Shown piece by piece: positions 11,589 to 24,600 of a stretch of 64,000 nt of DNA. Made by a program: the position numbers and the translations under genes. How positions within the stretch are numbered: the stretch's first letter is position 1; the number at the start of each line of letters is the position of its first letter. Source of the DNA: Luzula sylvatica (lineage: Eukaryota; Streptophyta; Magnoliopsida; Poales; Juncaceae). The stretch covers positions 14,722,992 through 14,786,991 of the forward strand of contig OX326958.1 in assembly GCA_946800325.1 (NCBI GenBank), written 5' to 3'. Under the pieces are notes generated by a model that searched no databases, was not told the origin of the DNA, and saw nothing but the letters and a program-made list of their open reading frames with translations.

Positions 11589-11857
11589 AACAAGTGGTCA
11601 TGACTCACACCACTCATTACTTAGTAAAACCCCATGGATCCGCGCAATCTTTAGCCAACAAGTGGTCATGACTCACACCACTCATTACTTAATCAATCGC
11701 ACGGATTCGACAATCGAAAGCGCTTTAATCCGTGATTGTAGAAAACTTTTTCGCATCGACTCTTGATCATGACTCACACCAAGAACCGGCTACTTTGGTT
11801 TACTACGACTCATGCACCCCTTTAGCCAACAAGTGGTCATGACTCACACCACTCATT
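11589..11857. repeat. TGACTCA-core repeats in the truncated 5' LTR
   Basis: Copies lie at 11589-11623 and 11657-11691, a partial copy at 11764-11781 and a cut copy at 11828-11857. The truncation falls inside the last copy, just after its GTGGT/ACCAC inverted repeat. Confidence 0.6.
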
Positions 11858-11937
11858 TGAATCGTATCTTTTACCAATAACGTATTTTTAGCCAACAAGT
11901 GGTCATGCACCCCTTTTTCCCAATAACGTATTTTTAG
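11854..11937. other. Scrambled LTR/satellite junction
   Basis: Past the end of LTR homology there is a patchwork. A satellite piece (11854-11876) is followed by a second satellite piece from a 'ccaataacg' variant (11874-11890). An LTR piece containing agccaacaagtggtcatg (about 11887-11907) and another LTR piece, catgcaccccttt (11904-11916), come next, and ordered satellite starts from about 11920. Adjacent pieces share 3-4 bases (catt, cca, ttta, catg). This is the form expected of template-switching repair that copies nearby sequence. Confidence 0.8.
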
Positions 11938-14900
11938 ATCATTTGAATCGTATCTTTTACCACATAACATTTCACCAAAATTTACAAACACTAAGAAAGT
12001 TTGTTTTTCGATTCAAAACAATTTGTTTATGCTTTGGGGAGTTCAAATAACGTATTTTGAGATCATTTGAATCGTATCTTTTACTACATAACATTTCACC
12101 AAAATTTACAAACACTAAGAAAGTTTGTTTTTCGATTCAAAACAATCTGTTTATGCTATGGGGAGTTCAAATAACGTATTTTGAGATCATTTGAATCGTA
12201 TCTTTTACCACATAACATTTCACCAAAATTTACAAACACTAAGACAGTTTGTTTTTTGATTCAAAACAATTTGTTTATGCTTTGGGGAGTTCAAATAACG
12301 TATTTTTAGATCATTTGAATCGTATCTTTTACCACATAACATTTCACCAAAATTTACAAACACTAAGAAAGTTTGTTTTTCGATTCAAAACAATTTGTTT
12401 ATGCTTTGGGGAGTTCAAATAACGTATTTTGAGATCATTTGAATCGTATCTTTTACTACATAACATTTCACCAAAATTTACAAACACTAAGAAAGTTTGT
12501 TTTTCGATTCAAAACAATTTGTTTATGCTTTGGGGAGTTCAAATAACATATTTTTACATCATTCGAATCGTATCTTTTACCACATAACATTTCACCAAAA
12601 TTTACAAACACTAAGAAAGTTTTGTTATTCGATTCAAAACAATCTGTTTATGCTTCGGGGAGTTGAAATAACGTATTTTCAGATCATTTGAATCGTATCT
12701 TTTACTACATAACATTTCACCAAAATTTACAAACACTAAGAAAGTTTGTTTTTCGATACAAAACAATCTGTTTATGCTTTGGGGAGTTCAAATAATGTAT
12801 TTTGAGATCATTTGAATCGTATCTTTTACCACATAACATTTCACCAAAATTTACAAACACTAAGAAAGTTTGTTTTTCGATTAAAAAAAAACTGTTTATG
12901 CTTTGGAGAGTTCAAATAACGTATTTTGAGATCATTTGAATCGTATCTTTTACCACATAACATTTCACCAAAATTTACAAACACTAAGACAGTTTGTTTT
13001 TCGATTCAAAACAATTTGTTTATGCTTTGGGGAGTTCAAATAACGTATTTTTAGATCATTTGAATCGTATCTTTTACCACATAACATTTCACCAAAATTT
13101 ACAAACACTAAGAAAGTTTGTTTTTCGATTCAAAACAATTTGTTTATGCTTTGGGGAGTTTAAATGACGTATTTTGAGATCATTTGAATCGTATCTTTTT
13201 CTACATAACATTTCACCAAAATTTACAAACACTAAGAAAGTTTGTTTTTCGATTCAAAACAATCTGTTCATGATTTGGGGAGTTCAAATAATGTATTTTG
13301 AGATCATTTGAATCGTATCTTTTACCACATAACATTTCACCAAAATTTACAAACACTAAGAAATTTTGTTTTTCGATTCAAAACAATCTGTTTATGCTTT
13401 GGGGAGTTCAAATAACGTATTTTGAGATCATTTGAATCGTATCTTTTACCACATAACATTTCACCAAAATTTACAAACACTAAGACAGTTTGTTTTTCGA
13501 TTCAAAACAATTTGTTTATGCTTTGGGGAGTTCAAATAACGTATTTTTAGATCATTTGAATCGTATCTTTTACTACATAACATTTCACCAAAATTTACAA
13601 ACACTAAGAAAGTTTGTTTTTCGATTCAAAACAATATGTTTATGATTTGGGGAGTTCCAATAACGTATTTTTACATCATTTGAATCGTATCTTTTACCAC
13701 ATAACATTTCACCAAAATTAACAAACACTAAGAAAGTTTGTTTTTCGATTCAAAACAATCGGTTTATGCTTTGGGGAGTTCAAATAACGTATTTTGAGAT
13801 CATTTGAATCGTATCTTTTACCACATAACATTTCACCGAAATTTACAAACACTAAGAAAGTTTGTTTTTCGATTCAAAACAATCTTTTTATGCTTTGGGG
13901 AGTTCAAATAACGTATTTTGAGATCATTTGAATCGTATCTTTTACCACATAACATTTCACCGAAATTTACAAACACTAAGAAAGTTTGTTTTTCGATTCA
14001 AAACAATCTGTTTATGCTTTGGGGAGTTCAAATAACGTATTTTGAGATCATTTGAATCGTATCTTTTACTACATAACATTTCACCAAAATTTACAAACAC
14101 TAAGAAAGTTTGTTTTTCGATTCAAAACAATTTGTTTATGCTTTGGGGAGTTCAAATAACGTATTTTGAGATCATTTGAATCGTATCTTTTACTACATAA
14201 CATTTCACCAAAATTTACAAACACTAAGAAAGTTTGTTTTTCGATACAAAACAATATGTTTATGCTTTGGGGAGTTCAAATAACGTATTTTGAGATCATT
14301 TGAATCGTATCTTTTACCACATAACATTTCACCAAAATTTACAAACACTAAGAATGTTTGTTTTTCAATTCAAAAGAATCTGTTTATGCTTTGGGGAGTT
14401 CAAATAACGTATTTTGAGATCATTTGAATCGTATCTTTTACCACATAACATTTCACCACAATTTACAAACACTAAGACAGTTTGTTTTTCGATTCAAAAA
14501 AATTTGTTTATGCTTTGGGGAGTTCAAATAACGTATTTTCAGATCATTTATATCGTATCTTTTACCACATAACATTCCACCAAAATTTAAAAACACTAAG
14601 AAACTTTGTTTTTCGATTCAAAACAATTTGTTTATGCTTTGGGGAGTTCAAATAACGTATTTTGAGATCATTTGAATCGTATCTTTTACTACATAACATT
14701 TCAACAAAATTTACAAACACTATGAAAGTTTGTTTTTCGAATCAAAACAATTTGTTTATGCTTTGGGGAGTTCAAATAACATATATTTACATCATTCGAA
14801 TCGTATCTTTTACCACATAACATTTCACCAAAATTTACAAACACTAAGAAAGTTTTGTTTTTCGATTCAAAACAATCTGTTTATGCTTCGGGGAGATGAA

Positions 14901-15589
14901 ATAACGTATTTTAAGATCATTTGAATCGTATCTTTTACTACATAACATTTCACCAAAATTTACAAACACTAAGAAAGTTTGTTTTCCGATACAAATCAAT
15001 ATGTTTATGCTTTGGGGAGTTCAAATAACGTATTTTGAGATCATTTGAATCGTATCTTTTACCACATAAGATTTCACCAAAATTTACAAACACTAAGAAA
15101 GTTTGTTTTTCGATTCAAAAAAATCTGTTTATGCTTTGGGGAGTTCACATAACGTATTTTGAGATCATTTGAATCGTATCTTTTACCACATAACATTTCA
15201 CCAAAATTTACTAACACTAAGACAGTTTGTTTTACGATTCAAACCAATTTGTTTATGCTTTGGGGAGTTCAAATAACGTATTTTTAGATCATTTGAATCG
15301 TATATTTTACCACATAACATTTCACCAAAATTTACAAACACTAAGAAAGTTTGTTCTTCGATTCAAAACAATTTGTTTATGCTTTGGGGAGTTTAAATGA
15401 CGTATTTTGAGATCATTTGAATCGTATCTTTTACCACATAACATTTCACCAAAATTTACAAACACTAAGAAAGTTTGTTTTTCGATTCAAAACAATCTGT
15501 TCATGATTTGGGGAGTTCAAATATTGTATTTTGAGATCATTTGAATATCTTTTACCACATAACATTTCACCAAAATTTACAAACACTAA

Positions 15590-17820
15590 GAAAGTTTTGT
15601 TTTTCGATTCAAAACAATTTGTTTATGCTTCGGGGAGTTGAAATAACGTATTTTGACATCATTTGAATCGTATCTTTTACTACATAACATTTCACCAAAA
15701 TTTACAAACACTAAGAACGTTTGTTTTTCGATTCAAAACAATCTGTTTATGCTTTGGGGAGTTCAAATAACGTATTTTGAGATCATTTGAATCGCACTTT
15801 TACCACATAACATTTCACCAAAATTTACAAACACTACGAAAGTTTGTTTTTCGATTCAAAACAATCTGTTTATGCTATGGGGAGTTCAAATAACGTATTT
15901 TGAGATCATTTGAATCGTATCTTTTACCACATAACATTTCACCACAATTTACAAACACTGAGACAGTTTGTTTTTCGATTCAAAACAATTTGTTTATGAT
16001 TTGGGGAGTTCAAATAACGTATTTTTAGATCATTTGAATCGTATCTTTTACCACATAACATTTCACCAAAATTTACAAACACTAAGAAAGTTTGTTTTTC
16101 GATTCAAAACAATATGTTTATGCTTTGGGGAGTTCCAATAACGTATTTTTACATCATTTGAATCGTATCTTTTACCACATAACATTTCACCAAAATTAAC
16201 AAACACTAAGAAAGTTTGTTTTTCGATTCAAAACAATTGGTTTATGCTTTGGGGAGTTCAAATAACGTATTTTGAGATCATTTGAATCGTATCTTTTACC
16301 ACATAACATTTCCCGAAATTTACAAACACTAAGAAAGTTTGTTTTTCGATTCAAAACAATCTGTTTATGCTTTGGGGAGTTCAAATAACGTATTTTGAGA
16401 TCATTTGAATCGTATCTTTTACTACATAACATTTCACCAAAATTTACAAACACTAAGAAAGTTTGTTTTTCGATTCAAAACAATTTGTTTATGCTTTGGG
16501 GAGTTCAAATAACGTATTTTGAGATCATTTGAATCGTATCTTTTACTACATAACATTTCACCAAAATTTACAAACACTAAGAAAGTTTGTTTTTCGATTC
16601 AAAACAATCTGTTCATGATTTGGGGAGTTCAAATAATGTATTTTGAGATCATTTGAATCGTATCTTTTACCACATAACATTTCACCAAAATTTACAAACA
16701 CTAAGAAATTTTGTTTTTCGATTCAAAACAATCTGTTTATGCTTTGGGGAGTTCAAATAACGTATTTTGAGATCATTTGAATCGTATCTTTTACCACATA
16801 ACATTTCACCAAAATTTACAAACACTAAGACAGTTTGTTTTTCGATTCAAAACAATTTGTTTATGCTTTGGGGAGTTCAAATAACGTATTTTTAGATCAT
16901 TTGAATCGTATCTTTTACCACATAACATTTCACCAAAATTTACAAACACTAAGAAAGTTTGTTTTTCGATTCAAAACAATTTGTTTATGCTTTGGGGAGT
17001 TCAAATAACGTATTTTGAGATCATTTGAATCGTATCTTTTACTACATAACATTTCACCAAAATTTACAAACACTAAGAAAGTTTGTTTTTCGATACAAAA
17101 CAATCTGTTTATGCTTTGGGGAGTTCAAATAACGTATTTTGAGATCATTTGAATCGTATCTTTTACCACATAACATTTCACCAAAATTTACAAACACTAA
17201 GAAAGTTTGTTTTTCAATTCAAAAAAATCTGTTTATGCTTTGGGGAGTTCAAATAACGTATTTTGAGATCATTTGAATCGTATCTTTTACCACATAACAT
17301 TTCACCAAAATTTACAAACACTAAGACAGTTTGTTTTTCGATTCAAAACAATTTGTTTATGCTTTGGGGAGTTCAAATAACGTATTTTTAGATCATTTGA
17401 ATCGTATCTTTTACCACATAACATTTCACCAAAATTTACAAACACTAAGAAAGTTTGTTTTTCGATTCAAAACAATTTGTTTATGCTTTGGGGAGTTTAA
17501 ATAACGTATTTTGAGATCATTTGAATCGTATCTTTTTCTACATAACATTTCACCAAAATTTACAAACACTAAGAAAGTTTGTTTTTCGATTAAAAACAAT
17601 ATGTTCATGATTTGGGGAGTTCAAATAATGTATTTTGAGATCATTTGAATCGTATCTTTTACCACATAATATTTCACCAAAATTTACAAACACTAAGAAA
17701 TTTTGTTTTTCGATTCAAAACAATCTGTTTATGCTTTGGGGAGTTCAAATAACGTATTTTGAGATCATTTGAATCGTATCTTTTACTACATAACATTTCA
17801 CCAAAATTTACAAACACTAA
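15590..17820. repeat. 18-monomer higher-order unit, copy 1
   Basis: Length is 2231 bp, starting with the variant gaaagttttg. It contains marker variants aatcgcactttt, catttcccg (3-bp deletion) and attaaaaacaatatg, all repeated 2231 bp downstream. The same unit is seen at 23525, 25756 and 38033. Confidence 0.88.
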
Positions 17821-20051
17821 GAAAGTTTTGTTTTTCGATTCAAAACAATTTGTTTATGCTTCGGGGAGTTGAAATAACGTATTTTGACATCATTTGAATC
17901 GTATCTTTTACTACATAACATTTCACCAAAATTTACAAACACTAAGAACGTTTGTTTTTCGATTCAAAACAATCTGTTTATGCTTTGGGGAGTTCAAATA
18001 ACGTATTTTGAGATCATTTGAATCGCACTTTTACCACATAACATTTCACCAAAATTTACAAACACTACGAAAGTTTGTTTTTCGATTCAAAACAATCTGT
18101 TTATGCTATGGGGAGTTCAAATAACGTATTTTGAGATCATTTGAATCGTATCTTTTACCACATAACATTTCACCACAATTTACAAACACTGAGACAGTTT
18201 GTTTTTCGATTCAAAACAATTTGTTTATGATTTGGGGAGTTCAAATAACGTATTTTTAGATCATTTGAATCGTATCTTTTACCACATAACATTTCACCAA
18301 AATTTACAAACACTAAGAAAGTTTGTTTTTCGATTCAAAACAATATGTTTATGCTTTGGGGAGTTCCAATAACGTATTTTTACATCATTTGAATCGTATC
18401 TTTTACCACATAACATTTCACCAAAATTAACAAACACTAAGAAAGTTTGTTTTTCGATTCAAAACAATTGGTTTATACTTTGGGGAGTTCAAATAACGTA
18501 TTTTGAGATCATTTGAATCGTATCTTTTACCACATAACATTTCCCGAAATTTACAAACACTAAGAAAGTTTGTTTTTCGATTCAAAACAATCTGTTTATG
18601 CTTTGGGGAGTTCAAATAACGTATTTTGAGATCATTTGAATCGTATCTTTTACTACATGACATTTCACCAAAATTTACAAACACTAAGAAAGTTTGTTTT
18701 TCGATTCAAAACAATTTGTTTATGCTTTGGGGAGTTCAAATAACGTATTTTGAGATCATTTGAATCGTATCTTTTACTACATAACATTTCACCAAAATTT
18801 ACAAACACTAAGAAAGTTTGTTTTTCGATTCAAAACAATCTGTTCATGATTTGGGGAGTTCAAATAATGTATTTTGAGATCATTTGAATCGTATCTTTTA
18901 CCACATAACATTTCACCAAAATTTACAAACACTAAGAAATTTTGTTTTTCGATTCAAAACAATCTGTTTATGCTTTGGGGAGTTCAAATAACGTATTTTG
19001 AGATCATTTGAATCGTATCTTTTACCACATAACATTTCACCAAAATTTACAAACACTAAGACAGTTTGTTTTTCGATTCAAAACAATTTGTTTATGCTTT
19101 GGGGAGTTCAAATAACGTATTTTTAGATCATTTGAATCGTATCTTTTACCACATAACATTTCACCAAAATTTACAAACACTAAGAAAGTTTGTTTTTCGA
19201 TTCAAAACAATTTGTTTATGCTTTGGGGAGTTCAAATAACGTATTTTGAGATCATTTGAATCGTATCTTTTACTACATAACATTTCACCAAAATTTACAA
19301 ACACTAAGAAAGTTTGTTTTTCGATACAAAACAATCTGTTTATGCTTTGGGGAGTTCAAATAACGTATTTTGAGATCATTTGAATCGTATCTTTTACCAC
19401 ATAACATTTCACCAAAATTTACAAACACTAAGAAAGTTTGTTTTTCAATTCAAAAAAATCTGTTTATGCTTTGGGGAGTTCAAATAACGTATTTTGAGAT
19501 CATTTGAATCGTATCTTTTACCACATAACATTTCACCAAAATTTACAAACACTAAGACAGTTTGTTTTTCGATTCAAAACAATTTGTTTATGCTTTGGGG
19601 AGTTCAAATAACGTATTTTTAGATCATTTGAATCGTATCTTTTACCACATAACATTTCACCAAAATTTACAAACACTAAGAAAGTTTGTTTTTCGATTCA
19701 AAACAATTTGTTTATGCTTTGGGGAGTTTAAATAACGTATTTTGAGATCATTTGAATCGTATCTTTTTCTACATAACATTTCACCAAAATTTACAAACAC
19801 TAAGAAAGTTTGTTTTTCGATTAAAAACAATATGTTCATGATTTGGGGAGTTCAAATAATGTATTTTGAGATCATTTGAATCGTATCTTTTACCACATAA
19901 TATTTCACCTAAATTTACAAACACTAAGAAATTTTGTTTTTCGATTCAAAACAATCTGTTTATGCTTTGGGGAGTTCAAATAAAGTATTTTGAGATCATT
20001 TGAATCGTATCTTTCACCACATAACATTTCACCAAAATTTACAAACACTAA
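17821..20051. repeat. 18-monomer higher-order unit, copy 2
   Basis: Adjacent repeat of 15590-17820 with the same length and the same marker order. Differences are few, e.g. the variants aataaagtatt and ctttcaccac near its right end, which copy 1 lacks. Confidence 0.88.
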
Positions 20052-21655
20052 GAAATTTTGTTTTTCGATTCAAAACAATCTGTTTATGCTTTGGGGAGTT
20101 CAAATAACGTATTTTGAGATCATTTGAATCGTATCTTTTACCACATAACATTTCACCAAAATTTGCAAACACTAAGAAAGTTTGTTTTTCGATTCAAAAC
20201 AATTTGTTTATGCTTTGGGGAGTTCAAATAACGTATTTTTAGATCATTTGAATCGTATCTTTTACTACATAACATTTCACCAAAATTTACAAACACTAAG
20301 AAAGTTTGTTTTTCGATTCAAAACAATATGTTTTTGCTTTGGGGAGTTCCAATAACGTATTTTTACATCATTTGAATCGTATCTTTTACCACATAACATT
20401 TCACCAAAATTTACAAACACTAAGAAAGTTTGTTTTTCGATTCAAAACAATTTGTTTATGCTTTGGGGAGTTCAAATAACGTATTTTGAGATCATTTGAA
20501 TCGTATCTTTTACTACATAACATTTCACCAAAATTTACAAACACTAAGAAAGTTTGTTTTTCGATACAAAACAATCTGTTTATGCTTTGGGGAGTTCAAA
20601 TAACGTATTTTGAGATCATTTGAATCGTATCTTTTACCACATAACATTTCACCAAAATTTACAAACACTAAGAAAGTTTGTTTTTCAATTCAAAAAAATC
20701 TGTTTATGCTTTGGGGAGTTCAAATAACGTATTTTGAGATCATTTGAATCGTATCTTTTACCACATAACATTTCACCAAAATTTACAAACACTAAGACAG
20801 TTTGTTTTTCGATTCAAAACAATTTGTTTATGCTTTGGGGAGTTCAAATAACGTATTTTTAGATCATTTGAATCGTATCTTTTACCACATAACATTTCAC
20901 CAAAATTTACAAACACTAAGAAAGTTTGTTTTTCGATTCAAAACAATTTGTTTATGCTTTGGGGAGTTTAAATAACGTATTTTGAGATCATTTGAATCGT
21001 ATCTTTTTCTACATAACATTTCACCAAAATTTACAAACACTAAGAAAGTTTGTTTTTCGATTAAAAACAATATGTTCATGATTTGGGGAGTTCAAATAAT
21101 GTATTTTGAGATCATTTGAATCGTATCTTTTACCACATAATATTTCACCTAAATTTACAAACACTAAGAAATTTTGTTTTTCGATTCAAAACAATCTGTT
21201 TATGCTTTGGGGAGTTCAAATAAAGTATTTTGAGATCATTTGAATCGTATCTTTCACCACATAACATTTCACCAAAATTTACAAACACTAAGAAATTTTG
21301 TTTTTCGATTCAAAACAATCTGTTTATGCTTTGGGGAGTTCAAATAACGTATTTTGAGATCATTTGAATCGTATCTTTTACCACATAACATTTCACCAAA
21401 ATTTGCAAACACTAAGAAAGTTTGTTTTTCGATTCAAAACAATTTGTTTATGCTTTGGGGAGTTCAAATAACGTATTTTTAGATCATTTGAATCGTATCT
21501 TTTACTACATAACATTTCACCAAAATTTACAAACACTAAGAAAGTTTGTTTTTCGATTCAAAACAATATGTTTATGCTTTGGGGAGTTCCAATAACGTAT
21601 TTTTACATCATTTGAATCGTATCTTTTACCACATAACATTTCACCAAAATTAACA
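19176..21655. repeat. 10-monomer tandem duplication
   Basis: Two copies of 1240 bp (10 x 124), about 19176-20415 and 20416-21655. Markers ctttcaccac (about 20013 and 21253) and atttgcaaac (about 20161 and 21401) lie exactly 1240 bp apart. The corresponding part of block A' (near 28 kb) has a single copy. Confidence 0.82.
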
Positions 21656-24600
21656 AACACTAAGAAAGTTTGTTTTTCGATTCAAAACAATCTTTTTATG
21701 CTTTGGGGAGTTCAAATAACGTATTTTGAGATCATTTGAATCGTATCTTTTACCACATAACATTTCACCGAAATTTACAAACACTAAGAAAGTTTGTTTT
21801 TCGATTCAAAACAATCTTTTTATGCTTTGGGGAGTTCAAATAACGTATTTTGAGATCATTTGAATCGTATCTTTTACCACATAACATTTCACCGAAATTT
21901 ACAAACACTAAGAAAGTTTGTTTTTCGATTCAAAACAATCTGTTTATGCTTTGGGGAGTTCAAATAACGTATTTTGAGATCATTTGAATCGTATCTTTTA
22001 CTACATAACATTTCACCAAAATTTACAAACACTAAGAAAGTTTGTTTTTCGATTCAAAACAATTTGTTTATGCTTTGGGGAGTTCAAATAACGTATTTTG
22101 AGATCATTTGAATCGTATCTTTTACTACATAACATTTCACCAAAATTTACAAACACTAAGAAAGTTTGTTTTTCGATACAAAACAATATGTTTATACTTT
22201 GGGGAGTTCAAATAACGTATTTTGAGATCATTTGAATCGTATCTTTTACCACATAACATTTCACCAAAATTTACAAACACTAAGAAAGTTTGTTTTTCAA
22301 TTCAAAAGAATCTGTTTATGCTTTGGGGAGTTCAAATAACGTATTTTGAGATCATTTGAATCGTATCTTTTACCACATAACATTTCACCACAATTTACAA
22401 ACACTAAGACAGTTTGTTTTTCGATTCAAAACAATTTGTTTATGCTTTGGGGAGTTCAAATAACGTATTTTTAGATCATTTATATCGTATCTTTTACCAC
22501 ATAACATTCCACCAAAATTTAAAAACACTAAGAAACTTTGTTTTTCGATTCAAAACAATTTGTTTATGCTTTGGGGAGTTCAAATAACGTATTTTGAGAT
22601 CATTTGAATCGTATCTTTTACTACATAACATTTCAACAAAATTTACAAACACTATGAAAGTTTGTTTTTCGAATCAAAACAATTTGTTTATGCTTTGGGG
22701 AGTTCAAATAACATATTTTTACATCATTCGAATCGTATCTTTTACCACATAACATTTCACCAAAATTTACAAACACTAAGAAAGTTTTGTTTTTCGATTC
22801 AAAACAATCTGTTTATGCTTCGGGGAGATGAAATAACGTATTTTAAGATCATTTGAATCGTATCTTTTACTACATAACATTTCACCAAAATTTACAAACA
22901 CTAAGAAAGTTTGTTTTCCGATACAAATCAATATGTTTATGCTTTGGGGAGTTCAAATAACGTATTTTGAGATCATTTGAATCGTATCTTTTACCACATA
23001 AGATTTCACCAAAATTTACAAACACTAAGAAAGTTTGTTTTTCGATTCAAAAAAATCTGTTTATGCTTTGGGGAGTTCAAATAACGTATTTTGAGATCAT
23101 TTGAATCGTATCTTTTACCACATAACATTTCACCAAAATTTACTAACACTAAGACAGTTTGTTTTACGATTCAAACCAATTTGTTTATGCTTTGGGGAGT
23201 TCAAATAACGTATTTTTAGATCATTTGAATCGTATATTTTACCACATAACATTTCACCAAAATTTACAACCACTAAGAAAGTTTGTTCTTCGATTCAAAA
23301 CAATTTGTTTATGCTTTGGGGAGTTTAAATGACGTATTTTGAGATCATTTGAATCGTATCTTTTACCACATAACATTTCACCAAAATTTACAAACACTAA
23401 GAAAGTTTGTTTTTCGATTCAAAACAATCTGTTCATGATTTGGGGAGTTCAAATATTGTATTTTGAGATCATTTGAATCGTATCTTTTACCACATAACAT
23501 TTCACCAAAATTTACAAACACTAAGAAAGTTTTGTTTTTCGATTCAAAACAATTTGTTTATGCTTCGGGGAGTTGAAATAACGTATTTTGACATCATTTG
23601 AATCGTATCTTTTACTACATAACATTTCACCAAAATTTACAAACACTAAGAACGTTTGTTTTTCGATTCAAAACAATCTGTTTATGCTTTGGGGAGTTCA
23701 AATAACGTATTTTGAGATCATTTGAATCGCACTTTTACCACATAACATTTCACCAAAATTTACAAACACTACGAAAGTTTGTTTTTCGATTCAAAACAAT
23801 CTGTTTATGCTATGGGGAGTTCAAATAACGTATTTTGAGATCATTTGAATCGTATCTTTTACCACATAACATTTCACCACAATTTACAAACACTGAGACA
23901 GTTTGTTTTTCGATTCAAAACAATTTGTTTATGATTTGGGGAGTTCAAATAACGTATTTTTAGATCATTTGAATCGTATCTTTTACCACATAACATTTCA
24001 CCAAAATTTACAAACACTAAGAAAGTTTGTTTTTCGATTCAAAACAATATGTTTATGCTTTGGGGAGTTCCAATAACGTATTTTTACATCATTTGAATCG
24101 TATCTTTTACCACATAACATTTCACCAAAATTAACAAACACTAAGAAAGTTTGTTTTTCGATTCAAAACAATTGGTTTATGCTTTGGGGAGTTCAAATAA
24201 CGTATTTTGAGATCATTTGAATCGTATCTTTTACCACATAACATTTCCCGAAATTTACAAACACTAAGAAAGTTTGTTTTTCGATTCAAAACAATCTGTT
24301 TATGCTTTGGGGAGTTCAAATAACGTATTTTGAGATCATTTGAATCGTATCTTTTACTACATAACATTTCACCAAAATTTACAAACACTAAGAAAGTTTG
24401 TTTTTCGATTCAAAACAATTTGTTTATGCTTTGGGGAGTTCAAATAACGTATTTTGAGATCATTTGAATCGTATCTTTTACTACATAACATTTCACCAAA
24501 ATTTACAAACACTAAGAAAGTTTGTTTTTCGATTCAAAACAATCTGTTCATGATTTGGGGAGTTCAAATAATGTATTTTGAGATCATTTGAATCGTATCT

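Larger units (their letters stand above)
1336..11857 (-). mobile_element. Ty3/gypsy (Athila-like) LTR retrotransposon, 5' LTR truncated
   Basis: The element is about 10.5 kb and lies on the minus strand. It has near-identical LTRs at a constant offset of 8321 bp, a tRNA-Asp primer binding site, a long gag-protease-RT-RNase H frame, an integrase frame and a polypurine tract. Domain order with integrase last is that of Ty3/gypsy. The protease motif DLGASIN, the RT motif FMDD and the primer site fit the Athila branch as I know it. The internal part is only about 5.66 kb and has no envelope-like frame, which many Athila elements carry. The outer end of the 5' LTR is lost, so no target-site duplication can be seen. 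It copies itself through an RNA intermediate; this copy has a frame change before integrase and is probably not autonomous as it reads. Confidence 0.95.
9657..11857 (-). repeat. 5' LTR, truncated at its outer end
   Basis: It matches 1336-3536 at a constant offset of 8321 bp. The only difference I found by eye is c at 1778 versus a at 10099. About 458 bp of outer U3 (the counterpart of 3537-3994) is missing. Homology ends inside the third TGACTCA repeat at 'actcatt', where satellite begins. The TATA box and start region remain, so the core promoter may still work without its distal U3. Confidence 0.93.
13600..20051. repeat. Large satellite block A (copy 1)
   Basis: It matches about 21530-27990 at an offset of 7932-7935 bp (64 monomers). 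The 3-bp change in offset comes from a deletion at about 15546 present only here. It includes two tandem 18-monomer units. The left edge is placed near 13.6 kb, where variants stop matching. Confidence 0.8.

Noticed and set aside
12011..12027. CENP-B-box-like match (TTCG-N4-A) in each monomer
   Set aside because: The essential CGGG end is absent (ACAA instead), and CENP-B is not an established plant centromere factor.
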